Shown: positions 23,093 through 32,271 of the stretch, in pieces
Layout of the letters: the number at the start of each line of letters is the position of its first letter
How positions within the stretch are numbered: position 1 is the stretch's first letter
NCBI RefSeq assembly: GCF_000220705.2
Contig: NZ_CP023202.1
Coordinates: 4,154,001-4,218,000 of the forward strand
Source: Streptomyces xinghaiensis S187
GTDB taxonomy: Bacteria; Actinomycetota; Actinomycetes; Streptomycetales; Streptomycetaceae
DNA: 64,000 nt
Direction: 5' to 3'
The notes under the pieces: generated by a model
The model's database searches: none
What the model saw: the letters and a program-made list of their open reading frames with translations, nothing else
Told to the model about the DNA's origin: nothing
Program-made: the position numbers and the translations under genes

Positions 23093-23136
23093 CGTATAAA
23101 ATCTCTTTACTCACTTGAGTAAAGTTGCTTTATACG
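23093..23136. promoter_or_regulatory. Concentric palindromic operator between marR and cupin gene
   Basis: Inner palindrome CTTTACTCACTTGAGTAAAG (23105-23124) and outer arms CGTATAAA (23093-23100) / TTTATACG (23129-23136) share one centre, at 23114.5. AT-rich dyads of this size suit a MarR dimer. The position covers the promoters of both divergent genes. Confidence 0.8.
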
Positions 23137-23145
23137 GGAGGTTTC

Positions 23146-23520
23146 ATGCACGTGGTCAGTGAGAGCGAGCAGCGGACGACCACCACGCCCGCCGGCTCCA
23201 TGTATGGATTGGCGGGTCCCAGCCAGGGCAGCGCAGAGGTCAGCACCTGGCGTGTGGAACTTGGCGCGGACGCATCCACCCCGGTGCACGTCATCGATCG
23301 CGAGCAGGTGTGGATGCCTCTGTCGGGTGTGTTCGAGGCCCAGGTGGACGGCAGGACCGAAGAGGTCGGTGCCGGTCAGGCACTTATTCTTCCCGCCGGG
23401 GCGGTGCGGCTGCTCAAGGCCGTCGGCGGCTCCGCGGAGGCCCTGGTTGCCATGGCCGTCGGGGGCATGGCCATGCTGCCCGGCAGTGACAAGAGGATCC
23501 CTCTGGCCTGGGCGGAGTGA
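23146..23520 (+). CDS. Cupin-domain protein
   Basis: 124 residues, one small beta-barrel. STPVHVIDREQVWMPLSGVF matches cupin motif 1 (with H and E as possible metal ligands), and AGQALILPAGAVRLLKAVGG matches motif 2. ATG 23146 follows GGGAGG. It lacks an obvious catalytic extension and could be a metal-dependent isomerase/dioxygenase or a small-molecule binder. Its divergent MarR partner suggests induction by an aromatic or oxidative signal (inference). Confidence 0.88.
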   Translation: MHVVSESEQRTTTTPAGSMYGLAGPSQGSAEVSTWRVELGADASTPVHVIDREQVWMPLSGVFEAQVDGRTEEVGAGQALILPAGAVRLLKAVGGSAEALVAMAVGGMAMLPGSDKRIPLAWAE

Positions 23521-23576
23521 CTCCGCGGGCGGGCAGGCACATCCGCCGGGCGGCCTTCCGAGCCGGGCCCGCCCCG

Positions 23577-24215
23577 TCACAGCCCCGGGGCGCCCCAGAG
23601 GGGGAACCAGCGGCTCAGGTCTTCCTCCAGGCGGAGGTCGTCCTTGATGGCTGCCTTGATCTGGAGTTCCAGCGGGTTGTCGCGCTTCTCTCCGGGGAGG
23701 GGCGCGAAGGGGTAGAACGTGCCGCGCTTGTAGAGGTACACCAGCGCGAGCGGGCGCTGTTCGGTGTTGCGGAAGGTGACGAGGGAGCAGAGCAGCTGCG
23801 GGCCGAAGCCGCTGTCCTGGAGGGCGGTGTTCACCGCGTGCAGGTCGTTGACGAGGGCGGGCAGTTCGTCCGGGGCGCGGCGGGACAGCAGCCAGGAGTA
23901 CCCGAAGTCGTCGCGGATCAACTCGACCGGTACGCCGCCGCGTTCGGAGTCCGCGTCCAGGAGGGCCTGGACCTCCTGCCGGACCTCGGTGAACGCGCCG
24001 CCCTCGATGGTGGCGAAGCACACCGAGCCCGCTCCGGTCGGGGTGAAGCCGGCGGCCGCCTGCAGGGTGATCGCCGCCGAGGGGAGGCCGAAGAGCTGGT
24101 CGAGGTCGGGCCGTACGGGTTTGCTCCGGCCGAGCAGGGCGTTCCAGAAGCCCGGTGTACCCCGGCCCCGGTCCCGGCTCCGGGCCTTCCCCGTGGCGTC
24201 CCGGCTTCTTCTCAT
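23577..24215 (-). CDS. pspAB: PspA-associated protein PspAB
   Basis: 212 residues. LLGRSKPVRPDLDQLFGLPS, then ITLQAAAGFTPTGAGSVCFA, then GYSWLLSRRAPDELPALVND and FYPFAPLPGEKRDNPLELQI are typical of the actinobacterial PspAB family, encoded beside htpX and pspA. It probably helps sense or transmit membrane stress; the mechanism is unknown. The N-terminus has a basic extension (MRRSRDATGKARSRDRGRG) before the usual family start. ATG 24215 has AGGAGC upstream. It is the last gene of the pspA-pspAA-htpX-pspAB operon, separated from htpX by 148 bp. Confidence 0.85.
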   Translation of the reverse strand: MRRSRDATGKARSRDRGRGTPGFWNALLGRSKPVRPDLDQLFGLPSAAITLQAAAGFTPTGAGSVCFATIEGGAFTEVRQEVQALLDADSERGGVPVELIRDDFGYSWLLSRRAPDELPALVNDLHAVNTALQDSGFGPQLLCSLVTFRNTEQRPLALVYLYKRGTFYPFAPLPGEKRDNPLELQIKAAIKDDLRLEEDLSRWFPLWGAPGL

Positions 24216-24363
24216 CGTGGGCCTGCTCCTTTCCGGGGCGACGGCGCGTCGGACTGCCGCCGGTTGTCGTGAGCCCTGTCGCAACGAAGTGCCAGGTTCG
24301 GGTCCGGGTCTGCCCCGGTTCCGGCCTCGGTCCGGGGCTCCGCCTTCGCCGTCCTCCCCGTTC

Positions 24364-25278
24364 TCACCGCCGCTCACCGCCGCCGCCCAGTTGTGCGGCG
24401 ATCTCCTCGAGCGCGTCCAGGCGGCGTTGCAGGGTGGGATGGGTGGAGAACATGTTGGCCACCGCCGTGCCCGGGCGGATGGCGGGGGTGAAGAAGAACG
24501 CGTTGAACGCCTGGGCGGTGCGCAGGTCCCGGGTGGGGATCCGGGCCACGTCGCCGCTGACCTTCGTCAGCGCCGAGGCCAGGGCGGACGGCTTGCCGGT
24601 GAGCATGGCCGCGGCCCGGTCGGCGGCGAGTTCGCGGTAGCGGGAGAGGGCCCGGATGAGCAGGAAGCTGAGGGCGTAGACGAGCGCGGAGACCGCCATG
24701 ACCACCGCCAGTACCGCCGCCGTGTTCTGGTCGCGCCGGCCGCCGAACAGCTGCGAGTAGAAGGCGAAGCGGACGACGAGTCCGGCCAGCACGCCCAGGA
24801 ACGAGGCGATGGTGATCACCGCCACGTCCCGGTGCGCCACATGGGACAGCTCGTGCGCGAGGACGCCTTCGAGTTCCTCGGTCTCCAGCCGTCTCAGCAG
24901 CCCGGTGGTGACGCAGATGACGGCGTGGTCCGCGTTCCGGCCGGTGGCGAAGGCGTTGGGCAGGTCCATGTCGGAGACGGCGACCCGGGGTTTGGGCATG
25001 TCGGCGGTGGCGCACAGCCGGTCCACCACCCCGTGCAGCTGGGGCTGCTGTTCCGGGGTGACGAGGTGGCCGCGCATGGCGTAGAGGGCGATCCGGTCGG
25101 AGAACCAGTACTGCGCCCCCAGCAGCCCCGCGGCGATGACGATCACCAGGATCAGGGATTCGAGCAGCACGATCAGCGCGGCGACGAACGCCACGTACAC
25201 CAGTCCGAGCAGGAACATCGTGAGCGCCATACGGGCGGTCAGCCCGCGGTCGGGCTCAAAACGGCTGCGCATCGCCAT
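24364..25278 (-). CDS. htpX: HtpX-like membrane zinc metalloprotease
   Basis: 304 residues. The M48 motif HELSH (142-146) sits in LEGVLAHELSHVAHRDVAV, and the third ligand is in RYRELAADRAAAML. Two N-terminal helices (about 16-55) and two more (about 155-205) anchor it. HtpX degrades misfolded membrane proteins. ATG 25278 shares its A with the pspAA stop (TGATG), giving translational coupling in the Psp operon. The C-terminus FSTHPTLQRRLDALEEIAAQ is complete and typical. Confidence 0.95.
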   Translation of the reverse strand: MAMRSRFEPDRGLTARMALTMFLLGLVYVAFVAALIVLLESLILVIVIAAGLLGAQYWFSDRIALYAMRGHLVTPEQQPQLHGVVDRLCATADMPKPRVAVSDMDLPNAFATGRNADHAVICVTTGLLRRLETEELEGVLAHELSHVAHRDVAVITIASFLGVLAGLVVRFAFYSQLFGGRRDQNTAAVLAVVMAVSALVYALSFLLIRALSRYRELAADRAAAMLTGKPSALASALTKVSGDVARIPTRDLRTAQAFNAFFFTPAIRPGTAVANMFSTHPTLQRRLDALEEIAAQLGGGGERR

Positions 25279-25559
25279 CACCCCGGGATCAGGCCCTCGT
25301 CGGTGAGCAGGTCCCGCACCTGGGACAGGCTCGTGTCCTCGTCGGGCAGGACCAGGTCCGAGACGGTGATCATCTCGTCCGGCAGCCGGGTGCCGAGGGT
25401 GCGCACCGCCCCCACCAGAGCGGACAGGGCCGCGGTGAACGCTGCCGCGTCGTCCGCCCGCGCCGCCGACTGCAGCGCGGAGTCGAGCCTGTTGAGGCGG
25501 TCGAGGTGCTTCTCGTCGATCTCGTACTGGCCCTCGCCGAGAATGCGGGTGATCATCAT
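25278..25559 (-). CDS. pspAA: PspA-associated protein PspAA
   Basis: 93 residues. MITRILGEGQYEIDEKHLDR begins the conserved PspAA fold, followed by LNRLDSALQSAARADDAAAF and the C-terminal VSDLVLPDEDTSLSQVRDLL. The family is found next to PspA in actinobacteria and archaea and is proposed to bind PspA. Two ATGs (25559 and 25556) are both coupled to the pspA stop by overlap; the first is given. Confidence 0.9.
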   Translation of the reverse strand: MMITRILGEGQYEIDEKHLDRLNRLDSALQSAARADDAAAFTAALSALVGAVRTLGTRLPDEMITVSDLVLPDEDTSLSQVRDLLTDEGLIPG

Positions 25560-26398
25560 GTCGCCTCCTCGTCGGGCGGACGGCGGCTCTCCCGGGCTGC
25601 CGTGGCGTCCCGGTCCTCCGGGCCCTGGCCCTCCCGGTCCTGGTTCCGCCGGTCCGCCGCGGAGCCGCTTTCGACCGCCGCCGGGCCTCCGGACGAAGCG
25701 ATCTCCGTCTTCATCCGCGCCAGCTCGGTCTCCACGTCCCCCTCCGCCGTCACGGCGTCGAGTTCGGCCCGGAGATCGTCGCGGCCGGCCGGGAGCGTGG
25801 CGTCCTCCAGCGCCCCGGTGGCCATCAGCTCGTCCAGGGCGGCGGAGCGTGCCTGCAACTGCTCGGTCCTGTCCCGGGCGCGCTCCACGGCCAGGCCGAC
25901 ATCGCCCATCTCCTCGCCGATGCCGGTGACCGCCTCGGTGACGCGGCCCTGGGCCTCCGCCGCCGTGTAACGGGCCTTGATGGTCTCCTTGCTCGTGCGG
26001 AAGGTGTCGGTCTTCGCCTGGAGACGCTGCGCGGCCAGGGCGAGCTTCTCCTCCTGGGCCTGGAGCGACGCGTGCTCCTCCCGCAGCTCCGTGAGGCGCG
26101 AGCCGGTGGCCGTGCGCCGGTCGAGGGCTTCGCGCGCCAGGTCCTCGCGGCCGGCGGCGAGTGCCTGTCCCGCCTGGTCCCGCAGGGTTTCGGCCGACTG
26201 CCGCAACCGGTCCGCCTGCTGTTCCACGCGCTTGCGGGCGGCCGCCACATCGGCCAGGCCGCGCCGGACCTTCTGCAGGAGTTCGAGTTGCTGCTGGTAG
26301 GAGTAGTCGAGGGTCTCGCGGGGGTCCTCGGCCCGGTCCAGGGCCCGGTTGGCCTTCACCTGGAACAGACCGGCGACACGTTGGGCGATGCTGGGCAC
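25556..26398 (-). CDS. pspA: PspA/IM30-family membrane-stress protein
   Basis: 280 residues. The amphipathic N-terminal helix (MPSIAQRVAGLFQVKANRAL) is followed by DRAEDPRETLDYSYQQQLEL and a long coiled coil to about 215, the PspA/Vipp1/IM30 pattern. Such proteins form ESCRT-III-like polymers that protect the cytoplasmic membrane. The C-terminal 60 residues are low-complexity and charged, longer than usual. GTG 26398 follows GAGGAGG. It heads the operon; its promoter must lie in 26399-26745. Confidence 0.93.
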   Translation of the reverse strand: MPSIAQRVAGLFQVKANRALDRAEDPRETLDYSYQQQLELLQKVRRGLADVAAARKRVEQQADRLRQSAETLRDQAGQALAAGREDLAREALDRRTATGSRLTELREEHASLQAQEEKLALAAQRLQAKTDTFRTSKETIKARYTAAEAQGRVTEAVTGIGEEMGDVGLAVERARDRTEQLQARSAALDELMATGALEDATLPAGRDDLRAELDAVTAEGDVETELARMKTEIASSGGPAAVESGSAADRRNQDREGQGPEDRDATAARESRRPPDEEAT

Positions 26399-26745
26399 GG
26401 CGGTCGCCCTCCTCTCCGTTGCCGGGTTTCCGAGTGTCCGGGTCGTGCCGGTGAAAACCAGCCGGGCGGCGCCGGGTCCGGCCGGTGCGCGGAGAGCCGT
26501 GGTGCGGGAGAGCCGTGGTGCGGCCGGGCGTCACCCTCAGCCTCCTCCGGCCGGCCGGTGCGCGACAGGGCCGGGTGGTACCCGCTTCGGGAGCCGCCGG
26601 ACGCCGGACGGCTGTTCGGGACCCCGCGGTACGAAGCCGTGCCCCGGCACCTTCGCAACCGACCGCACAGAGCCGCCGCGACGCGGTGAACGGGCAGGTG
26701 GCGGGGGACATGGGAGCGGCCGCCCCGGGTAGGGAAGCGGGCGAC
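26399..26745. other. Divergent promoter region between pspA and the FUSC gene
   Basis: No credible gene. It should contain promoters for both operons. ATG 26710 is an alternative start for the FUSC protein. A 14-bp near-duplicate GTGCGGGAGAGCCG / GTGCGGCCGG around 26500-26525 is the only repeat seen. Confidence 0.45.
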
Positions 26746-29409
26746 ATGATCTCCTCAGCTGCTGATGCCGGCGGGCCCGGACCCCGCCGGGACGTGCGCC
26801 GCGCGCTGTCGCGGCGCGTACGGCTGCCCCTGCCGGCCTCCGACCCCGGGCTGCTGCGGCTCACGGCCGCACTGCGCACCGTGCTGTCGGTCGGACTGAC
26901 CCTGGCCGTCCTGGCGCTGCTGGGTGTTCCCCTGCGGATCCAGGTCACCGGCGCCATGGCGGCGCTGATCTCGACCTTCGCGGTCAGTGAGACCCGCCTC
27001 CGGGACCAGGCCGTGACGCTCGCGCTCGGGCTGCCGGTCGCGGGCGCGACGGTCGCCGCCGGTACGGCGCTGGCGCCGCACCGGATCGCCGCCGACACCG
27101 TCTTCGTCCTGGTCATCTTCGGCGCGGTGTACGTACGGAGGTTCGGGCTGCGGGGCAAGGCGCTCGGGATGATCGCCTTCCAGATGTTCTTCATCGCCCA
27201 GTTCGTGCAGGTGGAGGCGGCACGGCTGGCTCAGGTGGGGCTCGCGCTGCTGGTGGCCTTCGGCTGTGGGGCGCTCGTACGGTTCGGGCTGCTGCGCGTG
27301 ACGCCCGAACAGACACTCGACCTGCTGATGGGTTCCTTCCGCACCCGGCTGCGGCAGGCCGTCGGCGCCATGGCCGCCCTGGCCGAGGCGGCGGAGCGGG
27401 ACGGACCGGCCGGGGAGTCGAACGGAGCGGCGGTTTCCGGCGGGTCGGCGGCGTCCGGGGAGCCGGCGGTTCCGGCCGCGCCGGCCGGGGGAGGGCCCGA
27501 CGGCAGCGGCCGGGAGCGCGCCGAGCGACGGCTGCGGCAGCGGATCGTACGCCTGCACGAGGGCGCGCTGATGATCCAGGACCGGCTGGAGGACAGCACG
27601 CCCGACGCCTCCACGGCGGAGGCCGTACAGCGGCGCATCGCGGGCATGGAGGTCACCGCCGAGCGGCTGGCCGCCGTCCTGCTGGACGGCGAACGCCCGC
27701 CGCACACCCCCCTGGTGACCGTCCGGCTGCGCGAGCTCTACGAGGCCGTCGGCCGGGACTGGCTGCAGAAGCGCACCCCCGTTGGCCTCGCCCATGTACG
27801 GGACCGGCTGCTCGGCTACCGCGAGAACGAGAACCTCACCGGGCTCCCCGCGGGCGACCAGGAAGCGCTGCGCGCCATGGGGGAGCTGGCGTTCAGCGTG
27901 CTGGGCCTGCGGGTCGCCCTGGGGGCGGCGGACGGCGACGACGAGAACGACAGCCCCCGCACCCGCCAGTACCGCGAGGAGCTGGAGACCGAGGAATTGT
28001 CCCGGCGGGCCGAGAGCGGCCTGCGGGCGGAGAGAGGCTCCCGGGCGGAGAGCCGCCCGGACGCGGAGAAGACGCCGGAGGAGCGCGCCTCCGCCGGCGC
28101 GCGGCGGCGGGACGGAGACGGAGACCGAGACGGAGACCGAGACGGAGACCGAGACGGAGACGGAGACGGAGGCGCGGAGAGCGAGCCGCCGGAGGACGAG
28201 GGGACCGCGGAACCGGGCGGCCTGCGGCGGCCGAGCACCCGTACGGCCTTCCAGGTCACCGTCGGCTCGGCGATGGCCATCGTCGGCGGCGAACTGCTGT
28301 CGCCGCAGCGCTGGTACTGGGCCGTGCTCACCTGCTGGGTGGTCTTCCTCGGCACCGCCTCCACGGGCGAGATCCTCGTCAAGGGCTACCGGCGGCTGGC
28401 CGGTACGGCCGTCGGCGTGGTGGCGGGCGCCGGGCTCACCGGGCTCGTGGCCGGCCACACCGGTGTGTCCTTCGCGCTGATCCTCTTCTGTGTCTTCGCG
28501 GCCTTCTACTTCGCGCCCGTCTCGCACACCCTGACGTCGTTCTTCATGACGGCGATGCTCGGCCTGCTCTTCACCCTCCTCAACACCTACAGCCGGGACA
28601 TTTTCGTGCTGCGCGTCGAGGAGACCGCGATCGGCGTCGTCTGCGGGCTCACGGCCGCGCTGTTCGTGCTGCCGATCCGGACCGCCGAACACACCGACGA
28701 ACTCCTCCGCACGGTGCTGGAACGGTTGAGCGATGTGACGCAGGAGGCGGTACGGCGGCTCAGCGGCGAGCGGCCGGGGGTGTCCGGTGGCGCACCGCCG
28801 AGCGCCCGGGGCGCCACGGCCGCTCCGGCGGCGCCGGGTGCGGGGGACGGCTCCGGCGCGTCCGCGCCCGCGTCCGTCCCGTCCCTCCCGTCCGCCCCGT
28901 CCGGCCATCCCGTCGACCTGCTGGAGGCCGCACGGGAACTCGACGACGCCCTGGACGGCCTGCGGTCCGCCGTGCAGCCGCTGACCCACCCCGTGAGCCC
29001 GCTGCGCTCGCGGAGCCAGACCGCCCGCTATGTCGTCGCGCTGCTGGACAGCGCCGCGTACCACGCGCGCGGACTGGCCGCCGTGGCCGAACAGCTGACC
29101 GGTGACAGCCGCATCACCCCCGACCCCCGCGTCGCCGCCGCGGCCGGGCGGCTCACGCGCAATCTGCGGACCCTCACCCGGAGCCTGGAGGAGCCCGGGG
29201 AACAGCGGGACGAGGCGCTGCTGCCGGGGTCCGACACCCTCACCATCGCGGTCATCGACCATCCCTCCCGCTCACCGGTCGGTTCGCGGGTGGCCCGGCA
29301 CATCCACCGGCTGGACGAGATCGTCATCGGCCTGGCCGAACCGCTGGGCGTACGGGTGGAGGGTGCGCGGGGTGAGGGGGGCGCGACGGGTGAGGCCGCC
29401 GCCGGGTAG
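26746..29409 (+). CDS. FUSC-family (aromatic-acid-exporter-like) membrane protein
   Basis: 887 residues. The N-terminal membrane half (LRLTAALRTVLSVGLTLAVLAL, split; ALISTFAVSETRLRDQAV; GMIAFQMFFIAQFVQVEAA) and a second membrane half near residues 500-640 (TAFQVTVGSAMAIVGGELLS, QRWYWAVLTCWVVFLGTAST, FFMTAMLGLLFTLLNTY) match FUSC/ArAE-type transporters. A cytoplasmic domain lies between. The inter-domain linker contains a tandem D-G-D-R stretch. Members export aromatic acids or fusaric acid, but this substrate is unknown. It is divergent from the Psp operon, which may hint at envelope stress (inference). Confidence 0.85.
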   Translation: MISSAADAGGPGPRRDVRRALSRRVRLPLPASDPGLLRLTAALRTVLSVGLTLAVLALLGVPLRIQVTGAMAALISTFAVSETRLRDQAVTLALGLPVAGATVAAGTALAPHRIAADTVFVLVIFGAVYVRRFGLRGKALGMIAFQMFFIAQFVQVEAARLAQVGLALLVAFGCGALVRFGLLRVTPEQTLDLLMGSFRTRLRQAVGAMAALAEAAERDGPAGESNGAAVSGGSAASGEPAVPAAPAGGGPDGSGRERAERRLRQRIVRLHEGALMIQDRLEDSTPDASTAEAVQRRIAGMEVTAERLAAVLLDGERPPHTPLVTVRLRELYEAVGRDWLQKRTPVGLAHVRDRLLGYRENENLTGLPAGDQEALRAMGELAFSVLGLRVALGAADGDDENDSPRTRQYREELETEELSRRAESGLRAERGSRAESRPDAEKTPEERASAGARRRDGDGDRDGDRDGDRDGDGDGGAESEPPEDEGTAEPGGLRRPSTRTAFQVTVGSAMAIVGGELLSPQRWYWAVLTCWVVFLGTASTGEILVKGYRRLAGTAVGVVAGAGLTGLVAGHTGVSFALILFCVFAAFYFAPVSHTLTSFFMTAMLGLLFTLLNTYSRDIFVLRVEETAIGVVCGLTAALFVLPIRTAEHTDELLRTVLERLSDVTQEAVRRLSGERPGVSGGAPPSARGATAAPAAPGAGDGSGASAPASVPSLPSAPSGHPVDLLEAARELDDALDGLRSAVQPLTHPVSPLRSRSQTARYVVALLDSAAYHARGLAAVAEQLTGDSRITPDPRVAAAAGRLTRNLRTLTRSLEEPGEQRDEALLPGSDTLTIAVIDHPSRSPVGSRVARHIHRLDEIVIGLAEPLGVRVEGARGEGGATGEAAAG
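28109..28171 (+). repeat. Short tandem repeat encoding D-G-D-R units
   Basis: GGAGACGGAGACC-type units repeat several times in frame inside the FUSC gene and encode an acidic/basic linker (RDGDRDGDRDGDGDG). Slippage could change its length without breaking the frame, because units are 6 or 12 bp. Confidence 0.85.
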
Positions 29410-29516
29410 TGCGCCGGCCCTGCCCGGGCGGGCGCGGCCCGGCAGGTGTGGCCCGAGCGGCAGCCCGGCAGAGCGGCCCGTGCGGGTGCGGGCGCCGGTC
29501 GCTGGGGCGGAGCGGG

Positions 29517-31202
29517 TCAGGGCCTCGTCACGGTGATCCGGTGGGCGCCGTCCGGCTCCCGGCCGGTGACCTCGACGGCGACGCCCGTCCGCGCGTCCCG
29601 GTAGCGCTCGCCGACGCCGAAGGGCGCGTCGGTCAACTCCGCGGCGACATTGGGCAGCCGGGCGCAGCCGCCGCTGCCGGGTGTGCTGTCCCGCACCTCC
29701 ACGGGGCCCCGGCCGGTCTCCACCCGGGTGTCGACCCAGTAGACCAGCACCCCGGGCTTGCACACCGCCTCGTCGTTGCCGGAGCGGGTGCGGACCTCGA
29801 TGGCGTAGCCCGTGCTGTCGGTGACCGGTACGTACACCAGTTTGGACTGCCGGGCCTGCCGGGCCTGCCGGATCGGTCCAGTCCGGCGGCTGTGGGACGG
29901 GGAGACAGCGGCGGCGGGAGCGTTCCGGTCCGAGGTGTCCGCGGCCGGCCCGGCCGCGGGGTCTCCCGGCCGGTTGCGCCCGTTCCCGGCGCCCGCCCCG
30001 TCCGCCTCGTAACCCCCGGCTTCCTCGTGGCCTCCGCCCTCCTCGTCCGCCACGGCCTGCTCGTACCCGTCCGTCCCGCCGTTCCCCGTGCCGTTCCCCC
30101 CGGCGTCCCGCTCCCCGAGCGGGCGGATCGTGTGCCGGCTGCGCCCGCTGCCGTTGGCGCACTCGACGTGCCGGTCGTCGTCCAGCCAGCCGAGCTTGCG
30201 TTTGTGCCAGCCGAGGAAGTCGTTCCCCGGCCCCCAGTCCTCCGACATCAGATCCCAGTGGCCGGCCTTGTCGCCGCCGCCGTCGTCGGTGTAGAGGTCG
30301 GGCAGGCCCAGGGAGTGGGCGTTCTCGTGCGGCAGTACCCGGTACGCGTTGGCCGCCGCCCCCGGTGAACCGTCGTTCTGGCGGCTGTAGATGAACGAGA
30401 TGCGGTTCAGGGGGACACCGTCGGCCTCGGGGGCGTCGGCGATCCCGGTGAAGCTGACGGACAGCACGGTTTTTGCGGCGGGCGGCCCGGCGTTGGGGGT
30501 GACCAGCACGTTGATCAGGTCGTAGCGGCCGAAGTCGATCCGGTCGTCGGCGGTCCGCGCGATGTCCTCGATGAGCCTCCGGTAGCCCGGCTCGTAACCG
30601 GCACCGCGTTCGATGCCGTACGAGGAGAACGGGCGCGGCATCCGCAGCCAGCCCCTGACGGGGGTTTCGGCGCGGTAGTCGAGGGCGCCGTAGGAACTGG
30701 CCGCGTACCAGTCGGCGGTCGCCGGGAAGAACTCGGCGAAGCGTTCGCGGGCGCTGCCCTCCCCGCGGACGTCCGGGAAGTCGATCATCAGGGTCAGTGC
30801 GCGGAGCGTGCCGGTGCTGGGGGCGTGTCCCGGTGGGGTGGGGATCCCCTCGGACATCTGTATGCCCTCGGCGTGGCCCGGGACGCAGGTGGAGCCGGCC
30901 CGTGCGAGGGAGGGCGCGCCCGGGCCGGGGTGGGTGACGGGGACGGCGGCCGGCGCTGCCGCCATGGATATGGATACGGAGGTGAGGGCGAGCGCGGCCG
31001 TCGTCAGCCGGGTCCGGGGACGGAGCCGGGCCCGGGAGGAGGAGTGCGGCGGGGCCGGTGACGGGGAGACCCGGCTCCCCAAGGGGTGCGCGCCCCCCGC
31101 GCGCACGGGGCCCGTGCGGTGGCCGGTGCCGCGGCCCGGGTGGGTGCCGTCGGCCGGGTGGGTACCGCCGGTGGGGCCCGGCCGGGGGACGTCCTGCTGC
31201 AT
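29517..31202 (-). CDS. Secreted M6-like metalloprotease
   Basis: 561 residues. A long basic N-terminus leads to a hydrophobic signal region (RLTTAALALTSVSISMAAAP), with the mature part starting near residue 95. LMIDFPDVRGEGSARERFAE and ASSYGALDYRAETPVRGW are M6-type landmarks. The zinc site is HENAHSLGLPDLY (from His292; HExxH plus D), followed by DLMSEDWGPGNDFLGWHKRK. M6 enzymes include immune inhibitor A. A glycine/acid-rich low-complexity insert (EADGAGAGNGRN region) precedes the final beta domain. The stretch before the signal (about 60 residues) is unusual, so a later start is possible. Confidence 0.87.
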   Translation of the reverse strand: MQQDVPRPGPTGGTHPADGTHPGRGTGHRTGPVRAGGAHPLGSRVSPSPAPPHSSSRARLRPRTRLTTAALALTSVSISMAAAPAAVPVTHPGPGAPSLARAGSTCVPGHAEGIQMSEGIPTPPGHAPSTGTLRALTLMIDFPDVRGEGSARERFAEFFPATADWYAASSYGALDYRAETPVRGWLRMPRPFSSYGIERGAGYEPGYRRLIEDIARTADDRIDFGRYDLINVLVTPNAGPPAAKTVLSVSFTGIADAPEADGVPLNRISFIYSRQNDGSPGAAANAYRVLPHENAHSLGLPDLYTDDGGGDKAGHWDLMSEDWGPGNDFLGWHKRKLGWLDDDRHVECANGSGRSRHTIRPLGERDAGGNGTGNGGTDGYEQAVADEEGGGHEEAGGYEADGAGAGNGRNRPGDPAAGPAADTSDRNAPAAAVSPSHSRRTGPIRQARQARQSKLVYVPVTDSTGYAIEVRTRSGNDEAVCKPGVLVYWVDTRVETGRGPVEVRDSTPGSGGCARLPNVAAELTDAPFGVGERYRDARTGVAVEVTGREPDGAHRITVTRP

Positions 31203-31620
31203 ACGGCCGCCTTCGTGATCGGGGCGGCCGTCCTGCGCCCCGGCCGCTCGCTGGTGTGATCACCGTGCGCCGAATGCCTGTACGGGCGCACGCGATGGGC
31301 GGCCGAACGTGGGGAAACGGTGCTCCGATCGGGGGCCGGGGCGGCCGGGTGTGTTTCCCGGCCGGTGTCCGCCCGGACGAGTGACGGGCATCACATCGCA
31401 CTGCGAAATAACCGGGGACCGATTCCCCGTTCTGACAGATGTCCGGTGAACCGGGGAGGACTTCCCCGGTTCACGGTCCGGCTGTTCCGCGGATCCCGCG
31501 GGAAGGCCGGCAGCCGTGAACACCGAACACGGGACCGAGAACACGGGGACCGGGAACCCGAGTCGGGGAACCGGGAACCCGAGAACCGAGAAGAGCGGGA
31601 AGACCGGAAGGAGCGCCGTC
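31203..31620. other. Divergent intergenic region with short tandem repeats
   Basis: Between the metalloprotease and the TetR gene. From 31520 to 31605 it has repeated CGGGAACCCGAG / ACCGGGAACC units. An upstream in-frame ATG (31516) would translate these repeats and is rejected as start. Promoters for both genes should lie here. Confidence 0.55.
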
Positions 31621-32271
31621 GTGAACCCCGTCACCAACCCACCGGTGGGCAAGCCGGAACCACGGCTGCGCGCCGACGCCCTGCGCAACAGGGAACGGAT
31701 CGTCGCGGCGGCCCGGGAGATGTTCGTGGAACACGGCCCGGACATCTCGCTCGACGAGGTCGCCCGCCGCGCCGGCGTCGGCAATGCGACGCTCTACCGG
31801 CACTTCACCGACCGGGTCGAGCTCGTCCGCCGCGTCACCCTCTACGTCACCGACCGTGTCGCCGACGAGGCGGCGGCGGCTCTCGCGGAGGAGGCCGACG
31901 GCTTCGACGCGCTGAGCCGCTTCGTCCACGCGGCCGTCGCCGAGCGGGTCGGTGCCCTGTGCCCGCTGCTCGCGGGGGTCGCTCGGGAGGACGGGGAACT
32001 GGCCGCGGCGCGCGAGCGGTTGGAGCTGGCGGTCGAAGCGCTGGTGAAGAGCGCCAAGAGCTGCGGCCGGCTGCGGGCCGACGTCGAGATCGGCGATCTC
32101 ATGGTGGTCCTCACCCAGCTCACCCGTCCGCTGCCCTCCAGCGGATGCCTGGACTTCGACAGCTTCGTCCACCGGCACCTGCAGCTCTTCCTGGACGGGC
32201 TCCGGGCCCCGGCCCGCAGCCGGCTCCCCGGCTCCGCCGCCACCTTGGAGGACCTCCGGCAGAGACCCTGA
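31621..32271 (+). CDS. TetR-family regulator
   Basis: 216 residues. The HTH (about 20-65) reads NRERIVAAAREMFVEHGPDI, SLDEVARRAGVGNATLYRHF and TDRVELVRRV. The C-terminal helices (FDALSRFVHAAVAERVGALC, LMVVLTQLTRPLPSSGC) match the SbtR/TetR_C_35-type domain. GTG 31621 is chosen because GGAAGGAG lies upstream. It precedes a DHA2 exporter gene in the same direction, separated by 471 bp, and probably represses it, a common TetR-MFS arrangement. Confidence 0.92.
   Translation: MNPVTNPPVGKPEPRLRADALRNRERIVAAAREMFVEHGPDISLDEVARRAGVGNATLYRHFTDRVELVRRVTLYVTDRVADEAAAALAEEADGFDALSRFVHAAVAERVGALCPLLAGVAREDGELAAARERLELAVEALVKSAKSCGRLRADVEIGDLMVVLTQLTRPLPSSGCLDFDSFVHRHLQLFLDGLRAPARSRLPGSAATLEDLRQRP

Noticed and set aside
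31516..31620. ATG 31516 as start of the TetR gene
   Set aside because: It would translate intergenic tandem repeats into a T/G/N-rich tail. GTG 31621 has a strong ribosome site and family-like start.
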